This document shows, piece by piece, positions 15,669 to 26,704 of a DNA stretch of 64,000 bases (positions within the stretch are counted from its first letter, which is position 1; each line of letters begins with the position of its first letter). The notes under the pieces are model-generated. The model was not told where the DNA came from, did not search any database, and worked only from the letters and a program-made list of their open reading frames with translations. Origin of the DNA: a virus; IMG/VR virus record IMGVR_UViG_3300017730_000006, positions 1 through 64,000 of that record; one strand, given 5' to 3'. The translations under genes and the position numbers were made by a program.

Positions 15669-18600
15669 ACGCACTGTTCGATTTGCCTTTAGTGCTGAAC
15701 CTTTGGAAATTAACTTTGACATTGTGAATCACTACCGATGAGTAACTTGCATCATCATCACCACTACCCGGAGTCCTCTTGATACTTACTTTCACGGTAT
15801 TTCCTTTTGTAACAACCCCTTGTAATGGTATTGTTCCCATTAAAGTAACTTGCGTGTTAGATTTGTTACCTGCTATGCTGAATGTTCTCGACTGTTTTTG
15901 AGAAGTTTCGACACATTCCACTTCAACGGTTAGAACAGCAATAGAAGAGGCCGTTCCTCCCATAGTGTAAAGCGCATCAACGGAAACCATTTCGTCTGAA
16001 ACATCATCCGGTACACGAACCTTGATTGACTGTGTGTGAGTCTGTCTGTCCGATACATCGGGGTCAACAAGTCCCGGTAAAACAAACCCTTCGTTGGTTG
16101 TAGTAGCCGTTGAAGAAGATGGCGTACTTAGAGCATCTAAGCCTTCAACTCCCCTTTGGGTATTCTTAGGAACCGGAGGCTTCTTCTGACCTAATAGTGT
16201 GAATCCACTACCTTCTGAACCCATGTCCTGTAAATCCATTCTTCCGGCTAAGTTGGAATGTGTTGATAGATTAAAGTTATTACCGGATATATTTTGGGAA
16301 AAAGAACCTTGGCTATTGAATCCGGTTGTTCCACCTTGATACAAAGGAGGGGTGTATGTAGTGCTACCAACTGCACCGCCAAAAGTACCACCACTGTAAG
16401 CACCTGTCGGTATATTTGGTGAAGGGTTTTGTGGCGCATCGAGAATAATATGCTTGTGACCGCTACCGCCTGTGCTTACCCCTCCCCTTGTTGCGTAAGG
16501 TGTGCTTTGTATGGCTTTTGTTGTGTTAGGATAAAGATACGACGCTAAACCGCCTGGGTCTTTGCTTTCATCTCTTTCTAATTTCAACTCGACACTTTCG
16601 ACATCTCTTTGATTTACTTGCCACCTAATATCTTGAATAACCATAGGTTCGCTACTTAGACCTAATCCACTATCTGTCATTGTGACATTAGTAGCAGGTC
16701 GCCAACGCAAATCATCGACTATGTGTATTCTCGGTGCATACCAAAAGTTACGGGTATCGTATGCGCCTGTCATGTTGGAATACTGTCTGACACCTATTGG
16801 GAATAGACTATCTGCGCTTGTGGTCGCAAAGTTACTTATGCCGGACAATCCTATGTCGTGTGCATTGTGTAGGATTCCCGAACCCGTTGGGCTTCCACAC
16901 CTTCTTCTCAACAACGCTCTAAGGTATTCACAATCAACGGATATTACAAACTTAGCACCACTCGGTTTACCACTACTCCAATATGATGAAGGTATGTCAA
17001 TTTCATACAAACCACTATATTTTACATTTAGGCTTGTTGATGATGAACCCGCAACATCAAATTGGGGTGCATAACTTACTGTTGCACCACCAACGGGGGC
17101 AGTAAAGGGATTTGGTGCATTATTAAACTGACAATCACTGATATATATTGTAAACTCGGCATTGTCAATATCTGTTCCCGATTGACCGTCTTTCAACGCT
17201 ATATACATACGCAAATTATCTCCGTAAGATTGGCTTGCTTTAGGGCAGTTAGCAGGTATGAAAACCATTTGAGCCGCATGGGAAATAGAGTTTGCACCCC
17301 ACCAATGATACTGTTCATTGTAAGGAACACTGTCACCATCACCCGCGCCGTGTGGCAAGAATCCGTAACCGAATCTATCTCTCTTTAATGTGTCACCGTT
17401 TGCTGGCGCACTACTCAAATGTCCGTCAAGAGCATTTACCATTCCGGGAAATAGACTACCGGATTGTGGGCTAGACCACATATAATTGTAATACTGTGTT
17501 GGCGCAGGGGGCAAACTACCCGAAGCGACCATAACGCTTCTTGCGGTAACTCCCCTTTCACACCATCGCGATACATCAGCAACATATCCTGTTCTGCCGC
17601 CGGATAACATCTTGTCGTCAAATGTTTCATCCCTTAGAACCTTTCCTTTAATTGAAAGACTTTTTGTTTTAGCCTTATTGTATTCTTCTTGCGCTAACGA
17701 TAATGCTTCGTTGCGACTTGTTGCTTCGGGTATTTCTAAGATTTTCCAACGGTATGTTTGATTTAGTGTTGGTTCGGGGAAATCGGCAAACGAAGCACCA
17801 CCGTTGTAATACACTCTAACATTGGTTATGTGGCCGGACATTTTTGCGTTAAGGGTATTAGAGGAAAAAGATGTTCTTGTCAAACCTTCACCGCAATTGT
17901 AAGCAGGTCTAATTTCTAACTTGTTATCTTTTCCGATAAAGTAAGTTATCGGCAATCTTTTTGTGTTTGTGTAACCATAACCTGTCGATTCAGCCGACTC
18001 TTTAACGAATCCTAACAAACTCTTCCCTCCCCTCATATCAATGACTGAACCAAAGGAGTCAAAGTTAGATGATGTGCCGTCAGTAGTCATTTGGTAGTAA
18101 TTAGGTATTGAACCAATATCATACCAACAAGGGATTGAGGCTTGGGTTAGCCAACTGTTTGAGAAACAAAAAGACCACATATACCGCATCTTATCGTGAA
18201 GCCAATATGTGCCTATGTTTGGAGTTTCGATATGACCTGTGATAGAAGTTAAGAATCTCAAGGCATACCTACTGCTTAGAGTTGACATAACCACTACTTC
18301 ATCAAATGCACCGCTTGTTCCTTTTGCGCTACTGTTAGTTTCAGCATTCACCGCTATTGGGGTAGTTGAACCCGATGTCCTTAGAGTCGGGTGTGTTCCG
18401 GCTTGCACCAATAACTCATATGCTTCATCATTAGTGTAGTTGTTACCGGAATCTGAAAATATGTAACAACCCGCCAATTGTTGCGGCACTGATATTGTGT
18501 CATTGACCGCCACTGTTGTTCTTATTGAACCTGTTTCTTGGACTATTTTAGCGGGGTCAACATGGATATTAGTACCATCAACTATTAGTACGGGTGCGAC

Positions 18601-21600
18601 CCACTTAGCAGTTACATTTCTTACTCTCATTCCATTCGGCCCGACCCCTCCCGAAACCACACCATCATTTACGAAATCAGCCGCACTACAAGTTATGATT
18701 TTTGCACCTAATCCCGATGTCGATGTCGAAGTGCAAGTTTCAGTTATACCTGTATCTAATTTAGTCGTATAACTATAATAGAATGTTTCTGATGAAGGAT
18801 TGTCTGAATCCTTCCCTCTTGTAGCCTTTATCTTACCAAAACCTGTGTCGGGGAATCCGGCTATATCGCTAACAGAAGGTTTAGTTTCTATGACTGTATC
18901 TCCGTTTTGTATTGTTCTGTTTAATTGAGCCGTTTCGATATACAAGTATCTTGAGTTTTGATGTGGTTGGTGTGGAGAGGCTATGTTTTTTTGAGAAGCG
19001 GTTGCTTCTCTCCAATAACTATCCATCAACACCGGAACACCAAATCCGTTCATTTCCCAATCCGGCAAAGACTTTCTTGTTCCGTATTCTTGACCGCTTT
19101 GACCACCATTAATAAAAGTATTAAGGTTAAAGAACTTTGAGGAATCCATGATAACGAAAGACCCTCCTTTGTCCTCCCAATTGGCGAAATTGTCATAACC
19201 CGAAGCATGGTCGCTACTACCAACAACTTTCAAGAAGTAAGGGTTGTCAGCATCGCTTGAGTCAAATGTGACATTTGTTGATGGGGTAGTTTCCAAACTT
19301 ATGTCATTACTACTAATCGCGCTTATCTTGTGAACACCTTTGTAGGTAGTATTATTGAATATGTAAATATAGTCACCAACGGCTAAACCACTTACACCTA
19401 AAGAAGAAGTAGCGTGAGCGTATAACTTTAGTGTACCGGAATCATTTTTCATAGCATATCCCGAAGCACTTCTTACTTGTCTAACAGGGTTTGTTCTATC
19501 TTCAAGTGGGTAAGACCAAGCCGCGTCTGTTGAGGGGTCTGTACCATCCATTTCCCACAAATCAAAGTCTGCATCAGCCTTCAAACTTGTGTAAGATTGT
19601 CTGTTTCCGTTTTCATCCATTTGGTCTGCAAACTTTACTTCGACTTCGTAGTTATCTCGATGTGGGGGTAATAGTCCAAACTTAGATTTCCTATAACCAC
19701 CGTCAGCGTTTGCATCACCGTTGTTTCTCATGTCCGACCAAAGCAACCAAATGTGCTTGTAATCATCTGATAGTTTCATTGACTCTATCGTAGCACCTGC
19801 TGAATGGTCTTTAGATAATCCACTAACACCTACCAAGTAATCATGCCCATCCCCAACATCGTCAATTACCACACCAAGATATGTGAATGTATCACGGAAT
19901 CCGTCACTATCTATGATTTGTCCTACACCGCTTGTAGCCGACCAACTAACCGTACCTGCATCATCGAAAAACTCTTCTTGAACACGAATCTTGTTTGAAG
20001 TAGTAGTTACATCTGCGAGTAAAGTAAATGTATTGTTTGCCGCTTCCGGCTCAAACGCATAAATCCCGAAGTGCTTTCTGAACCAACGGGATTTAGCCAA
20101 GTCGCGCATCCAAACTGCATGAATGTTTCTATTTTTGGCTTTTAGAGTCAAAGCACTACTTGTAAAGAATCCTTTGTCGATACAGTAAGTCATACCGGAT
20201 GAAGATGTATCAAGGTTTATTCCGGCCCCGCCATAAACTTCAAACCAATAAAACCCTCCTGATTCTTGTATAGCAGTTACTTGCCAAGAGCCTTCAGCAC
20301 TTGAATTAAACCCATCATCGGAATGAGTTTCGGGAATAGTAATGTAGTCACCTACTGCTAATTTATTATCAGAACTGCCTCTATGTGGGTGTGCGTCAAA
20401 CTTAAACCAAGAAGTATTCATAGCAGTTGTTGAAACACCATCGGGATTACTGTCGTCTATCTGTAATAGTTTTGCATTTGAAGTACCTACATAAGTCGGC
20501 CCCGATGTCGCAACGGCAACAGGTCTTTCTCTTGTTGGAGTTATGGAAAAAGTAAATGCAGTAGTTATACCGTTCACTGATTTCAAAGTGTATGTGCCGT
20601 CATGGTCGCTTGTTCCATAAACTGTAATGGTGTCACCATTAGATAACCCATGATTAGGTTCTAAGACTAACTCGGTTTGTGAAGAGTTTTTGGTGATACC
20701 GATTATAGAATAACCTAACCATTCTCTTTCGACATTGTTAGGGCCGAACTCATCTTCGTTGTTATACATCTGTATTAAGTCAGCGTTATACAGTGAAGGT
20801 CTTTGGTCGTGTAATTCGGAATAAGAAGTAGCACTTTCAAACCCTAGAGATTCTATACCTTCTTGTAATTTAGTAGTCCCTAAATACATAGTTTCTGCAA
20901 GTTTAGCAACTTCACTTTTTCTTGAAAGCACGACATCAGAAGAACCTAAACCTACTTGACCTACTTCCCAAGAAGTTATTTGTCTATCCATAACACCAAG
21001 ACTATCTCTTGCCGTTACATTTATTGCTCTTGTATTGTCTTTACCCCTTTGTTGTATTTTTACGGAATCTATAACTCCTTGCCAAAGTGGTCTGTCTATG
21101 TTACCACTAAACATTAGTAGTTTCCAATCGACTACATCATCATCCAAAAAGAATGAAGTCAAATTGTGTTCGCTATCATCGTCAAGGATTGTTATTCTGC
21201 CAAGCGAAGTTGAATTGACTGTCATATTGCAAGCCCAATCGGTTACGGGTGGTGGCAACTTAGCACCATCGGCAGGGTTTGTAAGAGGAATGTAAAGTGC
21301 GGCTCTATCAATCATTGTGTGTATGATTGCACCTTCTGATGCGGTGGGGGCGGCAGTAGTGCCGAATAACTCCCATCCGGTCATGTTCTTAGGGAGGAAA
21401 GCGGCACTTGTCGATGTGTCGCTCTTTAGCGTATATCCGCTACTGTACGCACCTGCGGTTGTGTTGGTAGCAGTAACTTCTGTACCGTTGTGATATACTT
21501 TGAACTTGTTGTTTGTGTAATCGAGTTTGAAATCAAAGTCACTGAAAAGCCCTGCGTGGGGTGATATTCCAAGAGGCATACTTTCTTGGTCGGCATCGAA

Positions 21601-22686
21601 ATATGTGTGGTAAGAGTCCATACCTGCCGCTACTCCCATTGTGCCGGATGGGTCGAAAGACCATTCAATCGCGGCAGTACCACCACCCGAACCTGTTGTC
21701 CCGAATGCTGTGTTACTTGGAAATCCTACCTTTAGTATATATTGAAGTGATGCACCCAAAGAAGTATCTTGTCCGTCTGTCCTACCCGAAACCGGAGAAG
21801 CATTGTAACCGTTGTATGCTTGGTGTGCAACTCTTATTGTAAAGTATTCTCCGTCACCCCTACTGTTCAATGGTGTGGAACACGCTATAACGGGTCTGTC
21901 TGCACCTGTTGGGCTAACATTGTCTAATCGGTTGTCGTTGTATTGTTTTTGGTATGTAGTTACATTCAAAAACGGTTTTCCACCCGCACTTATCACCGGG
22001 TGCCAAATCTTTTCGGGCTGATTGACAACACTTTGCGCTACTCCCGAACTATTGTAACCATACATTTGAACTCTTTCTCCCATAAAACAACCTGTAAGGT
22101 GTGCCGTCTGATAGAAATGTGGGTCATTACCTGTTGTTGGGAAACCTACATCACCATCATGCCAATTGTGGCCGTTGAAAGCGTATTTTGCTGACCTTCC
22201 GTATGTTGCATCTGTATCACCTAAAGGAATAAAATACTGTATTGAGGAATCGTGACCGCTACCCAACAACATATAGGTATCATCAGTGCTTGCGACTTGT
22301 GCTTTGTTGTATCGCGTTCTGTTAGGATGCGCCCATCCCGAAGGATATTGTAATCGAGAGCGACCTTCATACTTTTCTCCTAAAGATAATCTGATTGTGT
22401 CTAATGTAGTCCAATCTGATATACCTTTGTTGTGTAGCAAATATGAATCGGATGAAGCAAACTCATTGTTTGTAACCCTGTCACGAATAGACCATCTGAA
22501 TCGCGGATTGAGTGTAGCCTCTCCGTTCATTATGTTTCCGTGATGTGTATTGTTGGTATCGTATGCACCATCGGCAGACGGAGTATTAGTATCGTCTGCT
22601 ATGCACCTAAGTCCTTGAAAGTCCTCATAGTAACCGGCCAACCAAAAGCCGTATTTTGCAAATCCTTCCGTACTTGTTCTTGGCAT
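15655..22686 (-). CDS. Giant tail tip / baseplate hub protein (2343 aa)
   Basis: The largest gene of the virus. The N-terminal third contains receptor-like, Gly/Ser/Thr-rich and lectin-like beta segments. A middle part (about 500-580) reads L-W-Q-G-V-I-D-S-V-K-I-Q and I-N-V-T-A-R-D-S-L-G-V-M-D-R as in tail hub domains. Around 1690-1770 the stretch R-N-E-A-L-S-L-A-Q-E-E-Y and F-D-D-K-M-L-S-G-G also fits hub proteins. The C-terminus has a G-S-G-H-K-H turn and beta-rich tail. AAGTGATAG precedes the ATG. It lies directly downstream of the tape measure, as hubs usually do. It is likely the host-contact tip, with domain calls tentative. Confidence 0.75.
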   Translation of the reverse strand: MPRTSTEGFAKYGFWLAGYYEDFQGLRCIADDTNTPSADGAYDTNNTHHGNIMNGEATLNPRFRWSIRDRVTNNEFASSDSYLLHNKGISDWTTLDTIRLSLGEKYEGRSRLQYPSGWAHPNRTRYNKAQVASTDDTYMLLGSGHDSSIQYFIPLGDTDATYGRSAKYAFNGHNWHDGDVGFPTTGNDPHFYQTAHLTGCFMGERVQMYGYNSSGVAQSVVNQPEKIWHPVISAGGKPFLNVTTYQKQYNDNRLDNVSPTGADRPVIACSTPLNSRGDGEYFTIRVAHQAYNGYNASPVSGRTDGQDTSLGASLQYILKVGFPSNTAFGTTGSGGGTAAIEWSFDPSGTMGVAAGMDSYHTYFDADQESMPLGISPHAGLFSDFDFKLDYTNNKFKVYHNGTEVTATNTTAGAYSSGYTLKSDTSTSAAFLPKNMTGWELFGTTAAPTASEGAIIHTMIDRAALYIPLTNPADGAKLPPPVTDWACNMTVNSTSLGRITILDDDSEHNLTSFFLDDDVVDWKLLMFSGNIDRPLWQGVIDSVKIQQRGKDNTRAINVTARDSLGVMDRQITSWEVGQVGLGSSDVVLSRKSEVAKLAETMYLGTTKLQEGIESLGFESATSYSELHDQRPSLYNADLIQMYNNEDEFGPNNVEREWLGYSIIGITKNSSQTELVLEPNHGLSNGDTITVYGTSDHDGTYTLKSVNGITTAFTFSITPTRERPVAVATSGPTYVGTSNAKLLQIDDSNPDGVSTTAMNTSWFKFDAHPHRGSSDNKLAVGDYITIPETHSDDGFNSSAEGSWQVTAIQESGGFYWFEVYGGAGINLDTSSSGMTYCIDKGFFTSSALTLKAKNRNIHAVWMRDLAKSRWFRKHFGIYAFEPEAANNTFTLLADVTTTSNKIRVQEEFFDDAGTVSWSATSGVGQIIDSDGFRDTFTYLGVVIDDVGDGHDYLVGVSGLSKDHSAGATIESMKLSDDYKHIWLLWSDMRNNGDANADGGYRKSKFGLLPPHRDNYEVEVKFADQMDENGNRQSYTSLKADADFDLWEMDGTDPSTDAAWSYPLEDRTNPVRQVRSASGYAMKNDSGTLKLYAHATSSLGVSGLAVGDYIYIFNNTTYKGVHKISAISSNDISLETTPSTNVTFDSSDADNPYFLKVVGSSDHASGYDNFANWEDKGGSFVIMDSSKFFNLNTFINGGQSGQEYGTRKSLPDWEMNGFGVPVLMDSYWREATASQKNIASPHQPHQNSRYLYIETAQLNRTIQNGDTVIETKPSVSDIAGFPDTGFGKIKATRGKDSDNPSSETFYYSYTTKLDTGITETCTSTSTSGLGAKIITCSAADFVNDGVVSGGVGPNGMRVRNVTAKWVAPVLIVDGTNIHVDPAKIVQETGSIRTTVAVNDTISVPQQLAGCYIFSDSGNNYTNDEAYELLVQAGTHPTLRTSGSTTPIAVNAETNSSAKGTSGAFDEVVVMSTLSSRYALRFLTSITGHIETPNIGTYWLHDKMRYMWSFCFSNSWLTQASIPCWYDIGSIPNYYQMTTDGTSSNFDSFGSVIDMRGGKSLLGFVKESAESTGYGYTNTKRLPITYFIGKDNKLEIRPAYNCGEGLTRTSFSSNTLNAKMSGHITNVRVYYNGGASFADFPEPTLNQTYRWKILEIPEATSRNEALSLAQEEYNKAKTKSLSIKGKVLRDETFDDKMLSGGRTGYVADVSRWCERGVTARSVMVASGSLPPAPTQYYNYMWSSPQSGSLFPGMVNALDGHLSSAPANGDTLKRDRFGYGFLPHGAGDGDSVPYNEQYHWWGANSISHAAQMVFIPANCPKASQSYGDNLRMYIALKDGQSGTDIDNAEFTIYISDCQFNNAPNPFTAPVGGATVSYAPQFDVAGSSSTSLNVKYSGLYEIDIPSSYWSSGKPSGAKFVISVDCEYLRALLRRRCGSPTGSGILHNAHDIGLSGISNFATTSADSLFPIGVRQYSNMTGAYDTRNFWYAPRIHIVDDLRWRPATNVTMTDSGLGLSSEPMVIQDIRWQVNQRDVESVELKLERDESKDPGGLASYLYPNTTKAIQSTPYATRGGVSTGGSGHKHIILDAPQNPSPNIPTGAYSGGTFGGAVGSTTYTPPLYQGGTTGFNSQGSFSQNISGNNFNLSTHSNLAGRMDLQDMGSEGSGFTLLGQKKPPVPKNTQRGVEGLDALSTPSSSTATTTNEGFVLPGLVDPDVSDRQTHTQSIKVRVPDDVSDEMVSVDALYTMGGTASSIAVLTVEVECVETSQKQSRTFSIAGNKSNTQVTLMGTIPLQGVVTKGNTVKVSIKRTPGSGDDDASYSSVVIHNVKVNFQRFSTKGKSNSAFNLR

Positions 22687-22706
22687 ACTATCACTTCTCT
22701 ATACTA

Positions 22707-25700
22707 TTACAAAGTTAGACCTCTTTCGGCCAACTGCACTTCAACTAATCCTATAATTTGGTCTGCCGCCTGTTGTGTTGTCATACCATTGAAGTGATTT
22801 GTCATAATTACTTCTGTGGTATTAATAAGTGTTTCAACACCTTTGTTGACTACTTGCTTAACCATATCTCCTGTTATGTTACCCTTTGCCATACCGAAGA
22901 ACATTTCTTCTCTTGCGTTAGCAAACTCAAATGCCGCCGCTTTAGCCGCTTCGATAGGCCCAATGACATTAGCCGCCATACCATCACCAAAGCCTTCCAA
23001 GTCGTCTAATTCCATTATGTCTGCAATCCTACTAATGAAATCATCAAATGAGGATGCGGCTTTTGCTTGTGCCAAAACAAATCCTTGATATGCGTCGGGA
23101 ACTTTTTCTCCAATCATTTCTTCTAAATCTTCTAAAGCCTCTTTCTTTTCTTTTTCTATCTTACCTACTCTTTCCATATCTTCGGGAACAACCACTTCTC
23201 CTAAATCTTTGAGGAACTCCCAATCTTCATAGAACTCATTATCTTCTTCTGCTATCGCATCAGCCAAACGGTCATCTATGTCATCCATAATTCTTGAGTA
23301 TTCTTGACCTGCTTGGTATATTTGTCTTGCTAGTGTTTTGTTTGCTTCAGGACCAATAAGGCTCATACTTGACTCCATATTCATAATGTCTGTTAGGATA
23401 GACAAATCTTCCCTTCTTGCTTTCAATCTTGCTTCTAAGAGTTTTCTGTTTGTGGAATCGGTAGCATCTTCTAACTCTTCCTCCATTTGTTTAACATCTG
23501 CTTGTGCCTGTGCTTGTTGTCCGTATAATTGTTCTAAAGTTAGACCTTCAACGGTTTTTTCGATATTTTGAAATTGGTCGTTTGTGTATGCAACTGTCTG
23601 TGCGAAGTTACCCATATCGCTTTCTGCATCATCAGCCGCTTCTCCAAAGTCGGTGAAGTAAGCAATACCTACTGCCAAACCTGTCAACAACAAACCTATA
23701 CCTGTTGCAGAAGTAAGTGCATTTAATGATTTAGCAAGAATACCAACTTTAGGCGCGGCTACTAACGCTTGTTGACCTACTCCCAATATACCTAATCCTA
23801 ATCTAGTTGCTTCAGAAGTTGCTTGGAACATTTGAATAGTCATAGGAACCATAGACATCATCATCAGAATCATACCGGCTCTTGCAGACTCTTGACTGTC
23901 ACCAAACATAGTGAACATCATCGACATTCCACCCAATATCAAAGAAGTTTTCATGTAAGCACCGTTTAACGCCATTTGACTATTGAATTGTTTGTCTTGA
24001 GAGTTTGTGAGAGCATCTTGTAATGCTATGAACATAGGCATTTGCATTATTATTTCTCTAACTGCGGTTGCTTCCATTTTGTAAGCACCGGCTAATTTCA
24101 TAGCGGTTGAAGTAGCAAGACTTTCTAAACCAATAGTTTTCACTTGTGCATTATCTTTGCTTCCTAAGATAGTTATACCTTCCAAATAAGCCAGGTTTAG
24201 GATTGCTTGTCCTTGTGTTGTTTGTTGGGTTTGCCTACCCATCATATTTTCGGCCAAGATGTGCATACCTTGTCTTCTGATAAGACCATCAATTACTGCT
24301 ATTTCAGTATTGTAAGTAGCAATTCTTTGTTTGCCTACTTGTTCATTTAATTGATACAAGTTAATGTTATTTTGAAGTATCTGCGCTCTTTCCTGTGATT
24401 TTAGATTTATCAAAGCGGCATTATTTACCAAAACATCATTTATTCTTGCTTCGTTATTTTTTAGGAATAAACCATTATTTATTACTCTATTGATAGATTG
24501 TTCGTAGCCTAATTCTTGTTGTTTTTGGTGGCTGACATATTTCCCCTTTGACAACATTTCTCCCGCTATTACTCTTTTTGCATCTTCTAAAGTTTTAATT
24601 TTGTGCAAAGCCACAATTTCAGAATCAAGTGCAGTTAATGTTTGGAATTGTGCTTTTGCTTGGTCTTGCTCTTGTTGTGTACCTATTATATTCAATAGGT
24701 TTACTTTTTCCCTGCCTTGTAACTCTTGTTGCAAACCTTGAGTCATTTGTTGACTTCTTTGTTGTAGTCGAGCCATTTCGTTTGAATCAATAATGTTTTG
24801 TTGTAAATTAGTTTGAGCCAATTGTAACTGTCTTGTTTTTGTCATTTGCGCTCTTACATTTTCTAACCTTGCAATTCTGTCTAACTTGTGTATCTCAGAA
24901 TCCATCAAAGCAAGACTTTCTTTTTGTGCGACATTACGGCCACCGTAAGCACTTGCCCTAACGATTTCTTCACCGGACAACGCTCTCATAATTGTTGCCT
25001 GTGTTTGCAAAGATACATTCAAAGACATAATGTTCAATAGAGCCTCACCTAAAGGCGCATAGGCTCTTACCATTTGTTGAACACCGAATGTTAATTCCAT
25101 CATAAACTTACCTGCATCTGTGTTTACCATATCGGCAAACCCTTGATTCATTCTTGTCTGTGCCTTTGTCTGCATTATTGTAAATGGTAGTAAAGCATCA
25201 CCAACTGCCGCTTTAGCATTCATCAATTCTGCTTCTGCAATTTTCAATTGATAAACTTGGTCTTGTAACTTTTTGTTAGATTCTTCAGTAGCACTATCTA
25301 ATCTTCGTTGAGCCTGTGTGTTTAAGTCGATAGCCCTTGAATGGTTGTTCATTAACTTTAACGCTCTTACATAGTGGTCGTTACCTGCGATAGCCTGTGC
25401 TACACGCAGTTTATCGGCTTCACTGTTCATAATAGAGGAACGGGTGATATCGCGCATTATATCTTCCATGCTACGCAAGTTTCCTTCTGCATCTTTAGTT
25501 GCAATACCAAACTCCCCAAGGATTTCAGCATTTTCACCTGTATTAGCACCAAGACGGGCATACATCATACGCAAAGCCCTACCTGCCTTACCTTGCTCTT
25601 CACCGGCTTCAATAAGCGTAGCAGACATAGCGGCCATATAGGATATGCTGTCACCTGCTAACTGACCCGAAGATGCGAATTGGTTCATAACATGGGTTAT

Positions 25701-26384
25701 GTGTTGCATTGTAGCCGCAGAACGGTTTTCAATTGTGTTTAATTCGTCAAGCAATCTTGCGCTATTCTCACGAACTGTATTGGCTTGTTCTTCTGCACTC
25801 ATTCTCATAAATTGAGAACGGGTCAAATCACCATAAAGTGTGTTTGTCTGTTGGTGTAGTTGGATTAACCTTTGCATGGCATCCCCTGTTTCCATACCAC
25901 CAATCATACCGAATTGCATACCTGCGGCAGTAGCCTCCTGTATCGCCTCTCGGCCACCGAATACACCGGATAACTGCGCCATTCTTGCACCTGCTACTTG
26001 AGCCTGTGCCGCACTGAATCCAAAACTTTCGCCTATGTCGATAATGTTTTGTCGCAAATGTTCAGAACCTTCTATTGTAGCGGCGAACTTTTCAAACTCA
26101 AGCCTTGCTTCTCCTACTTCAACCGAAAGGGGAACGGTTGAATCAACAAGCATTTGCATTTGGTCTGAAATCAAACCTACTGATTCTCCTATACCCGATA
26201 AACCGTCAAGTATAATCGAATTAACTACACCTATCTTAGCATCAACATCTGCGATTAATCTATCGGCTTGAAACGCACCCACTACATCGAAGAAAACCCT
26301 TGATGCACCAGCACGAAGTACGACCATAGCCGCCGCAGTAAAAAGTAAAATTACCGGAAAAAGTATTGAAAAAATGTCTATCAT
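22707..26384 (-). CDS. Tail tape measure protein
   Basis: A 1225-aa protein that sets tail length. Residues 40-330 resemble the TP901-type tape measure domain: S-V-E-V-G-E-A-R-L-E-F-E-K-F-A, G-F-S-A-A-Q-A-Q-V-A-G-A-R-M-A, and the block where new members are tested as a group, ending R-M-M-Y-A-R-L-G-A-N. Long helical, Gln/Met/Ala-rich coiled regions follow, with a hydrophobic stretch near residue 940. The first 25 residues (F-S-I-L-F-P-V-I-L-L-F-T-A-A-A-M-V-V-L) form a strong membrane segment, unusual at the N-terminus. It follows the frameshifted tail chaperone pair and precedes the hub, the standard order. Confidence 0.92.
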   Translation of the reverse strand: MIDIFSILFPVILLFTAAAMVVLRAGASRVFFDVVGAFQADRLIADVDAKIGVVNSIILDGLSGIGESVGLISDQMQMLVDSTVPLSVEVGEARLEFEKFAATIEGSEHLRQNIIDIGESFGFSAAQAQVAGARMAQLSGVFGGREAIQEATAAGMQFGMIGGMETGDAMQRLIQLHQQTNTLYGDLTRSQFMRMSAEEQANTVRENSARLLDELNTIENRSAATMQHITHVMNQFASSGQLAGDSISYMAAMSATLIEAGEEQGKAGRALRMMYARLGANTGENAEILGEFGIATKDAEGNLRSMEDIMRDITRSSIMNSEADKLRVAQAIAGNDHYVRALKLMNNHSRAIDLNTQAQRRLDSATEESNKKLQDQVYQLKIAEAELMNAKAAVGDALLPFTIMQTKAQTRMNQGFADMVNTDAGKFMMELTFGVQQMVRAYAPLGEALLNIMSLNVSLQTQATIMRALSGEEIVRASAYGGRNVAQKESLALMDSEIHKLDRIARLENVRAQMTKTRQLQLAQTNLQQNIIDSNEMARLQQRSQQMTQGLQQELQGREKVNLLNIIGTQQEQDQAKAQFQTLTALDSEIVALHKIKTLEDAKRVIAGEMLSKGKYVSHQKQQELGYEQSINRVINNGLFLKNNEARINDVLVNNAALINLKSQERAQILQNNINLYQLNEQVGKQRIATYNTEIAVIDGLIRRQGMHILAENMMGRQTQQTTQGQAILNLAYLEGITILGSKDNAQVKTIGLESLATSTAMKLAGAYKMEATAVREIIMQMPMFIALQDALTNSQDKQFNSQMALNGAYMKTSLILGGMSMMFTMFGDSQESARAGMILMMMSMVPMTIQMFQATSEATRLGLGILGVGQQALVAAPKVGILAKSLNALTSATGIGLLLTGLAVGIAYFTDFGEAADDAESDMGNFAQTVAYTNDQFQNIEKTVEGLTLEQLYGQQAQAQADVKQMEEELEDATDSTNRKLLEARLKARREDLSILTDIMNMESSMSLIGPEANKTLARQIYQAGQEYSRIMDDIDDRLADAIAEEDNEFYEDWEFLKDLGEVVVPEDMERVGKIEKEKKEALEDLEEMIGEKVPDAYQGFVLAQAKAASSFDDFISRIADIMELDDLEGFGDGMAANVIGPIEAAKAAAFEFANAREEMFFGMAKGNITGDMVKQVVNKGVETLINTTEVIMTNHFNGMTTQQAADQIIGLVEVQLAERGLTL

Positions 26385-26407
26385 ACTTTCACTTTCCTAG
26401 ACTAATA

Positions 26408-26704
26408 CTACTGCTTCTCAAAGGCTACGCCCATGCTCTTGAGCATATCTAAGCCTTGACTGTCGCTTAATAATTCCCTTTTGGTTTGTCGTTGTTTTCT
26501 GCGAGCGACCATATCTTTACCACTTGTTTTTCTTTGTGATTTGTTGGTGGCTTCTGCTATTCTTTCTTGCATTTCGTTTGCGACATTCAAATCTAAGAGT
26601 AATTTTTGCTGACCGCCTTCGCAATCATATTTCTCCCATAAATCTGACGGGAGAACCCCTTTGTAGGCCATGCACAAGGAAGGGGCTACTCTTGTGAAGG
26701 TTCC
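26408..26704 (-). CDS. Tail assembly chaperone, T part (made by -1 frameshift)
   Basis: This frame is open from the slippery site at 26704-26710 to the stop at 26408, past the G stop codon at 26686-26688. A standalone start would be a TTG at 26677 or ATG at 26671 with no good ribosome site. Read as a -1 extension of the upstream gene it adds 98 residues, giving a 213-aa fusion with a basic, helical C-terminus (R-K-T-S-G-K-D-M-V-A-R-R-K-Q-R). In tailed phages the G and G-T products bind the tape measure during tail assembly, and both genes sit just before it, as here. Confidence 0.7.
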   Translation of the reverse strand, partial: GTFTRVAPSLCMAYKGVLPSDLWEKYDCEGGQQKLLLDLNVANEMQERIAEATNKSQRKTSGKDMVARRKQRQTKRELLSDSQGLDMLKSMGVAFEKQ

